DNA of 33,162 nucleotides from Phycisphaerales bacterium (GTDB taxonomy: Bacteria > Planctomycetota > Phycisphaerae > Tepidisphaerales > Tepidisphaeraceae): contig JANYKD010000514.1 in NCBI GenBank assembly GCA_025361735.1, forward strand, positions 1-33,162. Direction: 5' to 3'. This document shows, in pieces, positions 23,019 to 30,530 of the stretch. Both the position numbers and the translations under genes were made by a program. Numbering within the stretch: the stretch's first letter is position 1; each line of letters begins with the position of its first letter. A model generated the notes under the pieces. That model did not search any database. It worked only from the letters and a program-made list of their open reading frames with translations, and was not told the DNA's origin.

Positions 23019-24296
23019 TCACGGGAAGAGCCCTCTCAAACTCGACGCCTCCGCCACCCGGCGAATGGCCAGCGTGTAGGCGGCCGTGCGGTAGTCGCAG
23101 TCGGCTTCGTCGGCCTGGGTGTTGACGGCGTCAAAGGCGCGATCCATGACACGCTGTAGTTCATCCTGTACGCGTTTGAGATCCCAGAAATAATTATCCA
23201 GTCCCTGCACCCACTCGAAATAGGACACTGTGACGCCGCCGGCATTGGAGAGGATGTCGGGGAGGACGGTCACGCCGTTCTCGCGGAGGATCTCATCCGC
23301 GCGCGGGGTGACCGGGCCGTTGGCGGCCTCGACCACCGTGTGGGCCTGGATGTGCGGGGCGATGTCCTCGTCGATCGTGTTCTCCATGGCCGCGGGAATC
23401 AGCACATCGCATTCGCAGACAAGGACTTCCTCGTTGGTGAGCGCTTCGCATCCGGGGCAGTCGTCGAGCGTGCCATTCTCGCGGTAGTATTGCCCGGCCG
23501 CGTCGGTGTCAATTCCGGTCGAGCAGTAGATGCCGCCGTTGCGTTCGGAAATGGCGATGACGGTGGCCCCACGTTCTTCGAGTAGTCGCGCGGTGTGGAA
23601 ACCGACGTTGCCGAAACCCTGGACGGCGACCTTCACATCGCCCAGTGCCTTGTTCTGCGTGGCGAGGAACTTGCGGAGCACGCACATGACCCCGCGGCCC
23701 GTGGCTTCCTCGCGGCCGACGGACCCGCGCAAGGGCACGGGCTTGCCCGTGACCGCCCCCAGTTCCTGGTGGCCGACCATCATCGAATACGTGTCGAGAA
23801 CCCACGCCATGACCTGGGCATCGGTGCCGACATCCGGCGCGGGAATGTCCTGGTCGGGACCCAGCACCGGCATGATCTGCGAAATGTAGCGCCGGGTCAG
23901 CCGCTCCTTTTCGCCCGGGGACAGTGTCTTCGGATCGCACACCACACCCCCCTTGGCGCCGCCGAACGGCAGGCCCACCAGCGCGTTCTTCCAGGTCTGG
24001 AGCATGGCCAGCGCCATGACTTCCTCGAGATTGACCGACATGTCGTAGCGCAGGCCGCCTTTGAAGGGACCCAGGGCGTTGTTGTGCTGCACGCGATAGC
24101 CCGTGAACACCTGGATCTTGCCGTCGTCCATGCGGATCGGACACGACACCGACACCACCCGCCGCGGCGACGCCAGCACCGGTCGCCAGAGTTCGTCGAG
24201 CTTCATCGTCTGATAGACGCGGTCAAAGTAGTGGTTCGCGTGCTGCCAGAATGCCGAGGTCTTGATCTTCGGAAAGAAGCGGTTGGTGTCTGTCAT
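23019..24296 (-). CDS. gdhA: glutamate dehydrogenase
   Basis: 425-residue Glu/Leu/Phe/Val dehydrogenase, reversible oxidative deamination of glutamate linking nitrogen and carbon metabolism. The substrate domain shows GPFKGGLRYD (Lys79), QTWKNALVGLPFGGAKGG (Lys103 and catalytic-region Lys115) and PAPDVGTD; the nucleotide domain has VQGFGNVG (227-232). Length and motifs fit the hexameric bacterial/archaeal 420-residue class. The ATG at 24296 starts the normal N-terminus, but no ribosome binding site is visible: a 30-bp inverted repeat begins 8 nt upstream and has apparently replaced the native 5' region. The ABC permease gene lies upstream in the same direction. The stop codon touches that of queD with no base between. 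Confidence 0.93.
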   Translation of the reverse strand: MTDTNRFFPKIKTSAFWQHANHYFDRVYQTMKLDELWRPVLASPRRVVSVSCPIRMDDGKIQVFTGYRVQHNNALGPFKGGLRYDMSVNLEEVMALAMLQTWKNALVGLPFGGAKGGVVCDPKTLSPGEKERLTRRYISQIMPVLGPDQDIPAPDVGTDAQVMAWVLDTYSMMVGHQELGAVTGKPVPLRGSVGREEATGRGVMCVLRKFLATQNKALGDVKVAVQGFGNVGFHTARLLEERGATVIAISERNGGIYCSTGIDTDAAGQYYRENGTLDDCPGCEALTNEEVLVCECDVLIPAAMENTIDEDIAPHIQAHTVVEAANGPVTPRADEILRENGVTVLPDILSNAGGVTVSYFEWVQGLDNYFWDLKRVQDELQRVMDRAFDAVNTQADEADCDYRTAAYTLAIRRVAEASSLRGLFP

Positions 24297-24303
24297 GGGT
24301 TGG

Positions 24304-24383
24304 TAGTTGCCAGTTGCCAGTTGTTAGTTGCCACTAAAGACACCGCTGATAACTGGCAACTAACAACTGGCAACTGGCAACTA
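24304..24383. repeat. perfect 30-bp inverted repeat with 20-nt loop, family B
   Basis: Left arm 24304-24333 and right arm 24354-24383 are exact reverse complements built from GTTGCCAGTTGCCAG / GTTGTTAG units; the loop is 24334-24353. In RNA it would form one long hairpin. It fills almost the whole gap between the ABC permease stop (24388) and the glutamate dehydrogenase ATG (24296). Confidence 0.95.
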
Positions 24384-24387
24384 TCCT

Positions 24388-26472
24388 CTAAGTACTTTGC
24401 TTCCGGATCGTCATGTCGAAGTTGTGAACCATCGATTTGTACATGGTCCAGACGACAACGCCCAGCACGCCGGTGGCCATCCAGCCGAAGATGAAGATCA
24501 CGATGCGGGCGTTGAGCAGGGCGTTGTAGTCGGCGAAGTTGCCGCCGGTGTTATCCAGCGGCGACACGAAGAGCGCCATCAGCGTGAACGGGCTGAAGCA
24601 ACCGATCCCGACGCCGACTTCCGACAGGTTGCGGCTTCCGGCCGCGCCCATGCCGCAGACCCACAACGTGCCGAAGACGCCGGCGACGATGCCGACCGAG
24701 CTCATCACCGCCATGATCGTCTTGCGGCAGCGCAGCGACATCTGCATCCCCAGGATGGCCGCGAAAGCCGTGACCATGACCAGCGTTCCCGGCAGCACCA
24801 GCAGCGACTCGGGCAGCACGGTCCAGTCCGTCGTCTGCATGGCCCATGGGGTCGAGTGGAACAGGTCGTAGATGACGAACATGAGAATGCTCGCCACGGG
24901 CACCGCCGCCAGCGGCAGTACGAAACTCACGAGCCCGCGCAACTTGCCCCAGATGTAGTAGCGGCTGGTGATGGGGGTGGACAGCAGCAGGTCGAGCGTG
25001 CCGTCCTCTTTCTCGCGCGTGACGGTCGAGGCCGCGTTTTGCGTCAGGATGAGCATGATGATCGCCAGTTCGATGATCATCGCCCCCAGCAGGAACTGCC
25101 GCACTTTCGCCTGTGACAGGACCATCTCCGGGTACGAGACCTTCATGTAGGTCACGAAATGGTCCTTGACGAGAAAGCCGCCTTGCTCCACGGCCAACCC
25201 GGGGCGGAGGGCGTCGAGCTGCAATGTCTGATCACCAAACTTGATGACGGTCGGGGGGCCGCCCGGATCGCCGGGTGCGCGCACGCGATAGATCACCGAC
25301 CGGTCATCCTCGAGCACGCTGATGGTCCTGGCCTGTTCGTTGTAACCGAATGCCAGGGATCTGGCGGGAGTGATGACCCGCCCGGAGAACATCACCAGCG
25401 TGAAGGCGGCTGCAAGTCCCAGCAGCATGAAACCGTATCGCAGAACGATGGCGCGGTTGGCCGACGCCTTGGTCTTGGCCTCGCGCCAGGCGATGGGGTT
25501 GGACCACACGTTGCGCGGCTTGCGCGTGTTGTTTCCGCGACTGAGGTGCAGGAGCTGCAGGAGCCACATCTGCGCCGTAGTGGTCGATTGTGCCAGCCGC
25601 CGCAGCAGCAGGATCGATGGCGTCACCAGCACGAAGCTCAGGAAGAACATGAAGGATATATAGAATGTATGTGGGCTGGAAAGAAACCAGTTGATCGGCC
25701 AGGAATAGCTAGCCACCATACCGGGCTGTGGCGGCTGATATTCAGTCTCGCCGAACACGCCCCGTAGCGCCAGGAACGGATGCAGTCCGGCGAACCAGGA
25801 GACGTGCGACGTGCTGTTCGGTCCGCTGACCCAGGTGTACCGGCAGTAGCCCAGTTGCTCGATGACCATGGGCACGGCGAGGTAGAGGAGGATAAACAAG
25901 TAGAACGTAAAGATGGTCCGCCGCGTGCCGACCTTGAGGCAGGCTATGGCCATGGCGATTGACCCGGTGACGAACGCGGTGGCACAGGCGATCAGCCAGG
26001 AGACGACGATCTGGTTGATGGCGACGCCGCCGAATATCTGGGTGATGCCGAAGACGGGAATGCCCGAGAGCAGAAGCGTGACCACGAAGAACAGCCGCGA
26101 CAGCAGCGACCCGAGCACGATCTGCCCGTTGCTGAGCGGCGTGGAGAGCAGGATGTCGTAGGTCTGCGAGTCTTTCTCCTGCGTGATCGCACCCGCTGTG
26201 AAGACCGGCGCCAGCAGGGCGACCAGGCCGAGCTGGACATAACTCATCAGGTGGAATATCTGTGCCGAAGTGCTGGTGAGTTTGGAGAGTGACCCGTCCA
26301 TATCGCCCATCTCGGGCAGCAGCCGGAACATCACCAGCAGGACCAGGATGCCGAGATAGCCGCAGCGGATGAACAGATCGCGCGTCCGCTTGCCGCCGGA
26401 CTCCACCACCCGCAGGAGAATGGGGTTGGCGGGAATGAGGCGGAAGATGTAATTGCCAATGCCAAGCATCAT
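24388..26472 (-). CDS. ABC-2 type transporter permease, two fused halves
   Basis: 694-residue membrane protein in which two ABC-2 permease units are fused. Each unit begins with the same motif after its first helices: AITQEKDSQTYDILLSTPLSNGQIVLG in the first and VTREKEDGTLDLLLSTPITSRYYIWG in the second, i.e. EK(D/E)--T(Y/L)D(I/L)LLSTP. About 12 hydrophobic segments are visible, with a long soluble insert near the middle (about residues 375-455). Together with the ATPase at 26996-27931 and the large membrane protein at 27943-30354 it should form an exporter; the substrate is unknown. In relatives the permease follows the ATPase directly, but here the four-helix-bundle gene and its repeats lie between them, and no good ribosome binding site remains before the ATG at 26472. 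Confidence 0.88.
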   Translation of the reverse strand: MMLGIGNYIFRLIPANPILLRVVESGGKRTRDLFIRCGYLGILVLLVMFRLLPEMGDMDGSLSKLTSTSAQIFHLMSYVQLGLVALLAPVFTAGAITQEKDSQTYDILLSTPLSNGQIVLGSLLSRLFFVVTLLLSGIPVFGITQIFGGVAINQIVVSWLIACATAFVTGSIAMAIACLKVGTRRTIFTFYLFILLYLAVPMVIEQLGYCRYTWVSGPNSTSHVSWFAGLHPFLALRGVFGETEYQPPQPGMVASYSWPINWFLSSPHTFYISFMFFLSFVLVTPSILLLRRLAQSTTTAQMWLLQLLHLSRGNNTRKPRNVWSNPIAWREAKTKASANRAIVLRYGFMLLGLAAAFTLVMFSGRVITPARSLAFGYNEQARTISVLEDDRSVIYRVRAPGDPGGPPTVIKFGDQTLQLDALRPGLAVEQGGFLVKDHFVTYMKVSYPEMVLSQAKVRQFLLGAMIIELAIIMLILTQNAASTVTREKEDGTLDLLLSTPITSRYYIWGKLRGLVSFVLPLAAVPVASILMFVIYDLFHSTPWAMQTTDWTVLPESLLVLPGTLVMVTAFAAILGMQMSLRCRKTIMAVMSSVGIVAGVFGTLWVCGMGAAGSRNLSEVGVGIGCFSPFTLMALFVSPLDNTGGNFADYNALLNARIVIFIFGWMATGVLGVVVWTMYKSMVHNFDMTIRKQST

Positions 26473-26483
26473 TGAGCTCGAAT

Positions 26484-26560
26484 GACGAAACCCGATCTCT
26501 GAGACAAACCCGAATACCGAAATCCGAATACCGAATCAAACCCGAATGAGGAAATCCGAA
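26484..26560. repeat. CCGAATACCGAAT-type repeat, family C, left flank
   Basis: Degenerate AT-rich tandem units AAACCCGAATACCG, AAATCCGAATACCG and AAACCCGAATGAGG between the permease start and the four-helix-bundle stop. It is the inverted counterpart of the repeat at 26936-26995. Confidence 0.8.
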
Positions 26561-26965
26561 TTAGCCTGAGCGGCGGATGATCGCTCCGAAGATCAGGTTC
26601 AACTCCTTTGCTTCCTGCCAGAGGCGTCTGGCATCGATCTTCAGCTCCGGTGCCGCTGTCGCCAGCATCCGCAACCAGTGTTTTGTTTCGCGCGACTCCT
26701 TGCGGCAGATGCCAATCTTGTGTCGGAAATCGCGACGCGATTCCGCGTCGTCCGCCTCGCAGTAGTTGGCACCGATGCTTGTCGACGACCGAACGAGTTG
26801 GCTGACGAGTGGCGCGGTCACTGTATCGACATTCACGCGTTTGACGAACGCGAGAATCGCTTCGCCAAACTTCGCCGACCGCTCCTCAAGGTCATAGCGC
26901 GATTGCGCCGAGCCATCGGACTCCTGCTGCGACTCAGGCTTCGGGTTTTGAATTTCGGATTTCAT
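26561..26965 (-). CDS. four-helix-bundle protein, S23 / 23S-intervening-sequence family
   Basis: 134 residues. Core motifs YDLEERSAKFGEAILAFVKRV, LVSQLVRSSTSIGANYCEADDAESRRDF and HKIGICRKESRETKHWLRML (each partly quoted) match the S23-type four-helix-bundle family, first seen in intervening sequences of 23S rRNA and structurally like the accessory protein Avd of diversity-generating retroelements. Function in free-standing genes is unknown; nucleic-acid binding is suspected from the basic pentameric barrel in relatives. The first twelve residues (MKSEIQNPKPES) are encoded inside the flanking repeat. Inverted family C repeats lie on both sides, and the unit splits the ABC transporter operon. 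No reverse transcriptase, variable repeat or rRNA is nearby. It looks like a small mobile unit. Confidence 0.88.
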   Translation of the reverse strand: MKSEIQNPKPESQQESDGSAQSRYDLEERSAKFGEAILAFVKRVNVDTVTAPLVSQLVRSSTSIGANYCEADDAESRRDFRHKIGICRKESRETKHWLRMLATAAPELKIDARRLWQEAKELNLIFGAIIRRSG

Positions 26966-26995
26966 TCGGAATTCGGGTTTCTGGTTTCGGGTTTC
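26936..26995. repeat. CCGAATTCCGAAT-type repeat, family C, right flank
   Basis: GGGTTTTGAATTTCGG, then TTCGGAATTCGGGTTTC units: the reverse complement of the pattern at 26484-26560. It includes the start codon of the four-helix-bundle gene and ends at the stop of the ABC ATPase. Confidence 0.8.
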
Positions 26996-27931
26996 CTATT
27001 GAACCATCCCTTTCGTCAACCTCATAAACGCCGTCTCCAGATTGACTTCCTCTTCCTTCATCAGCGTCAAGCGATGTCCAGCGCCGACCAGTCGTTGCGA
27101 CACGAAGGAATAGTCGCTTACGCCTTCTTTGATCGCCACCTCGATATGTCCATCCTTGATCGCCGCTTCGAGAATGTTCGGATCCTGCGACAGCAGCGCC
27201 GCGGCCGCGGTGTTGTCATCAGCGACCGCCACATGCAGGATGGTACCCGTCTTCGCCCGCTGCAAAATATCGTGAACCGGGCCGGAATAGAGCAACTCGC
27301 CCTGCTCGATGATGCCCACTTTATTGCACAAGTCGGCCAGTTCCGGAAGGATGTGCGAGGAGATCACGATCGTCTTGCCCATCCGCCGCAGTTCCTTGAG
27401 CAGCTCGCGCATCTCGATGCGAGCCCGCGGGTCGAGATTGCCGGCCGGCTCGTCCAGCAGCAGCACCTTCGGGTCGTGCAGCAGCACCCGCGCGATCGAC
27501 AGCCGCTGCTTCATGCCGCGGCTGAGCGAGTCCACGAGCGCATCCCGTTTGAATGCCAGATCGGTCAGTTCCAGTACGTCGTTGACAACCTTCGTGCGCG
27601 CGGCGCCATTGATGTTGTAGGCGGCCGCGAAGAACTCGCAGTATTCCTGCACCACCATGTCTTCGTACGCGCCGAAATAGTCCGGCACATAGCCGATCAA
27701 TGGCCGGATCAGGCGAGACTGGAACCCAATCACCTGATCGCAGATGCGCGCCTCGCCCCACGTCGGCTGCAGCAGGGTAGCCAGGATCTTGATCGTGGTG
27801 CTTTTGCCCGCGCCATTGGGACCGATGTACCCAAAGCAGTCCCCTTCCTCGATTTCGAGGTTGAGGTTCGACAGCGCCACCAGTGTGCCGTAACGCTTGG
27901 TCAGGTTCACCGTCTTGATCACGACGGCCAT
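26996..27931 (-). CDS. ABC transporter ATP-binding protein
   Basis: 311-residue ATPase of the ABC-2/gliding-type exporters. Walker A GPNGAGKST (37-45), signature LSRGMKQR (136-143), Walker B VLLLDEP (156-162), followed by LDPRARIEMRELLKEL and the switch His in ISSHILPEL. At the Q-loop position the sequence is IGYVPDYFGAYEDM, with Asp instead of Gln, as in a subgroup of ABC-2 ATPases. A C-terminal extension of about 90 residues (from about 220) has a regulatory-like beta/alpha pattern. AAGG 7 nt before the ATG supports the start. It follows the large membrane protein by 11 nt, and its permease partner is the fused protein beyond the inserted four-helix-bundle gene. Confidence 0.92.
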   Translation of the reverse strand: MAVVIKTVNLTKRYGTLVALSNLNLEIEEGDCFGYIGPNGAGKSTTIKILATLLQPTWGEARICDQVIGFQSRLIRPLIGYVPDYFGAYEDMVVQEYCEFFAAAYNINGAARTKVVNDVLELTDLAFKRDALVDSLSRGMKQRLSIARVLLHDPKVLLLDEPAGNLDPRARIEMRELLKELRRMGKTIVISSHILPELADLCNKVGIIEQGELLYSGPVHDILQRAKTGTILHVAVADDNTAAAALLSQDPNILEAAIKDGHIEVAIKEGVSDYSFVSQRLVGAGHRLTLMKEEEVNLETAFMRLTKGMVQ

Positions 27932-27942
27932 AAATTAACCTT

Positions 27943-30354
27943 TCACTTCTCCACCGGTTGCGTCGTCGGGGTCTCCGGCGGACGCTCCAGCGGAACTACA
28001 AACTGGTAATACACCGACCCTTTGCCGGCCATCTTCTCGCCAGCCATCTCAAGTGTAACCGGCAGCGGCGAAATGTCTTCGTTTCCATCATCAGCCCTGG
28101 CCAGAATCACCATGTTACCCGTCAGAATGGCGGCCGACGCGTCGAGCCGCCGTCCAGTCCAGCGGTGAATCGCGTAATTCGGCTGGTCCTTCGAGATCCA
28201 CATCGACGGCTGGATGCGGTCAAAGAGGCTCATCAGCAGGAACGCCGACTCGCGGTTGCCCATCGCTGGATCCTTGGCGTTCGACAGCGCGTCGCCGAAT
28301 GTCGGCATCCATCCGCTGTTTAGCAAACCAAATGTGCATAGCGCCGACGGGTCGGGCTTGGTGTAGTTAATGAATTTCCTGTTGGCCAGCAGACTGCCGA
28401 GGTTGATCGAATCACCTTTGGCCCAGGCGGGCTTTCCCTCCGGTGCGAGCAGGCGCAACAGCGTATCGTCGAGCCCCGTGCCCGTGTTGTAGGCGATGTA
28501 CACCTGATGGAGATCGTGTCCGGTGAGGTTCGTGAGTGTCCCCTTGAGGCTGCCGCTGCCCAGGGAAGCGCTCCCGCCAAGTCCGGTCATTCCCGGCCCG
28601 GTCCAGTCCAACTGGAGTTTCTTCAGCGTCCTGCGGAATGGAACCTCGATCATCACCGGCCCGCCGCTCGATCGTTCCGGTACGGGCACATCGTACTCAA
28701 GGTAGCCCAGGAAATCCGGCCAATCGGCGTTGTGCCGCGGATGTGCCGGCAGGGGGGTAACCGTGCTCACCAACCCGACCGTCGCGTCCTTCAGTTCGAT
28801 CTGCTTCTTCTTATCCTCTTTCACCAGCAATCCGAGCTGGCTGAGAACACGAGTATCCGCGCCGCCGGACCAGCGCACGAATGAAACGTGCTGCATTTCC
28901 GGAGCCCCTCGCAAGACCAGCTTTACGAACAGTGCCGTCACGCCCGTTGCTCCGACCGCACAGACCGCGAAGAAGAACCAGCTCTGCTGCGCCTTCTTCT
29001 GTCTTAGCAGGTAGAAATAGCTCCCCAGGCACGCCACCAGCCAGTACCCGATGAAGAAAACGATTGCCAGCAGAACCAGTGCGGCGGCTCGGCCCGGAAT
29101 CTCCGTGGAACTCACAAAACTGCGGCTCAGGTCCACCGTCGTAGCGCTCGGATTCTTGGGATACTTCTTCGTCACTTCCACACATCGGTCGACGAACGCT
29201 ACTGGAAAGCCACTGTCCTTTGCCGTGTCCGGGTGCATCATGGTGGCATTCCGTAGACCCAGCACCGTATCCCATATTTTGCCCCAGCCGTAGAGCCGCA
29301 TGGGGGTCTTGGATTGGAGCGCCGGACTTCCGAAATCCTGCGCCACCCAGGTGACCATGCCCAGCCCATACATCCAGCGTGCGAGGTACGGCGACGGCTT
29401 CGGCGCGTCACTCCACTCCTGGACCCTGGCTCCCGGCCTGGGCGCCGCCAGACAGAGCGGGATGGACTTGCCGCGCAGGTCGGCCCAGGGATCAGTTTCG
29501 ACAGGCAGATCCGTTGAGAACAGTTTGTGTTCCAGGTCCGGCACGCCTCCGATCCGGCGCAGTGTCCGGGCGCTCTGCTCCTCGCTCATGCCCGTCGGCA
29601 CGACCGGCAACATCCCCGCCAGCGGGCCATCCCTGACTTTCTGCCACTCGATGCTCTGGCATACGACCATCCGCCCGCCCGATTTCACCCATCCCTCGAC
29701 TGCAGCAATCGCGTCCGGATTCAACTGGCTCGGATCCGGATGATCCCAGATCAGATCGTCGACCGCCTCAAAGCCCAGCGGATTTGTCGGCAGGTCGTTC
29801 GCCGTCACGGGCAGGTAGACGATGTCCTCCACCATCCCGTAGGCGTTCGAATAGGCCGACAGATTCGGCTGGCTGCCGCTGGTTGTCAGGCCAATCACCA
29901 GCCTCGTACCTCGACCCGATGCCGTCGTCGCGTCCAGGTTCTTCAATCCCGTTCCCGCGCTGAACTTGATCTGCACGAGTTGTTTGTCACCCTTGCAGAG
30001 GAACACGCGGATCGCGCTGGACAGATCGGCCGGTGTGATTGCCCGATCGAGGTCGTGTGGCTGCGGCCGGAAATACACCCAGACCTGTTCCTCCCGCCGT
30101 TCGCCCGGCCGATTACCGTTGAGCGTGAACGGCCGGCTGAAACTCACCCGGTCGCGGTCCATGTCTTCCTGGATTACCTGGATGCGATAGGTCTCCGCGT
30201 CGCCGACCGTCGGCCGCAGGCGCAGCTTCATCGGCACCCAGCAATGCGGCCGATACCATCCCCCGAACCCGACCAACTCGACTTCCCCCTCGGCCTGGCC
30301 CCGAGCCGCGGTCGCGACAATCATCAGGAGAATCCCCGCCAAGACAAAACGCAT
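27943..30354 (-). CDS. large membrane-anchored protein of the ABC exporter operon
   Basis: 803 residues. A signal peptide (MRFVLAGILLMIVATAARGQ) is followed by a beta-rich region (25-135), then an alpha/beta domain (about 145-345) with LVIGLTTSG, DDLIWDHPDPSQLNPDAIAAVEGWVKSGGRMVVC in parts, resembling the class I glutamine-amidotransferase-like fold but without a clear catalytic triad. Two transmembrane helices (about 423-450 and 457-480) are followed by a 320-residue beta-rich C-terminal domain. Such proteins accompany ABC-2 ATPase and permease genes in planctomycetes and recall GldG-like partners of gliding/export systems, but the match is general. First gene of the operon; the ATPase starts 11 nt after its stop. 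Substrate unknown. Confidence 0.8.
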   Translation of the reverse strand: MRFVLAGILLMIVATAARGQAEGEVELVGFGGWYRPHCWVPMKLRLRPTVGDAETYRIQVIQEDMDRDRVSFSRPFTLNGNRPGERREEQVWVYFRPQPHDLDRAITPADLSSAIRVFLCKGDKQLVQIKFSAGTGLKNLDATTASGRGTRLVIGLTTSGSQPNLSAYSNAYGMVEDIVYLPVTANDLPTNPLGFEAVDDLIWDHPDPSQLNPDAIAAVEGWVKSGGRMVVCQSIEWQKVRDGPLAGMLPVVPTGMSEEQSARTLRRIGGVPDLEHKLFSTDLPVETDPWADLRGKSIPLCLAAPRPGARVQEWSDAPKPSPYLARWMYGLGMVTWVAQDFGSPALQSKTPMRLYGWGKIWDTVLGLRNATMMHPDTAKDSGFPVAFVDRCVEVTKKYPKNPSATTVDLSRSFVSSTEIPGRAAALVLLAIVFFIGYWLVACLGSYFYLLRQKKAQQSWFFFAVCAVGATGVTALFVKLVLRGAPEMQHVSFVRWSGGADTRVLSQLGLLVKEDKKKQIELKDATVGLVSTVTPLPAHPRHNADWPDFLGYLEYDVPVPERSSGGPVMIEVPFRRTLKKLQLDWTGPGMTGLGGSASLGSGSLKGTLTNLTGHDLHQVYIAYNTGTGLDDTLLRLLAPEGKPAWAKGDSINLGSLLANRKFINYTKPDPSALCTFGLLNSGWMPTFGDALSNAKDPAMGNRESAFLLMSLFDRIQPSMWISKDQPNYAIHRWTGRRLDASAAILTGNMVILARADDGNEDISPLPVTLEMAGEKMAGKGSVYYQFVVPLERPPETPTTQPVEK

Positions 30355-30447
30355 GACACCACTGTAAGTCCGTAGGTAAATAGCGTCAACTGCCCAAGCC
30401 CGTCCCGATCACGATTTTTGCGCGCTCACGGCACGCGCCGTTCCGTT

Positions 30448-30469
30448 GCTCCGCCACGATTGACGGAGC
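30448..30469 (-). terminator. hairpin after the GH127-like gene
   Basis: On the minus strand GCTCCGTCA / TGGCGGAGC pair as 9 bp (one U-G) around a 4-nt loop. On the plus strand one pair is lost, so the structure suits minus-strand transcripts ending after the stop at 30531. There is no T-tract, so confidence is low. Confidence 0.35.
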
Positions 30470-30530
30470 CCCGATCGCTTCTTTTGTCGGGTTGGGCGCA
30501 TCGAAAGTGCGTGACATTTCCGAGAGAGCA

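Noticed and set aside
26561..26965. Diversity-generating retroelement, because the protein resembles Avd
   Set aside because: No reverse transcriptase and no template/variable repeat pair within several kb; the S23 family also occurs alone.
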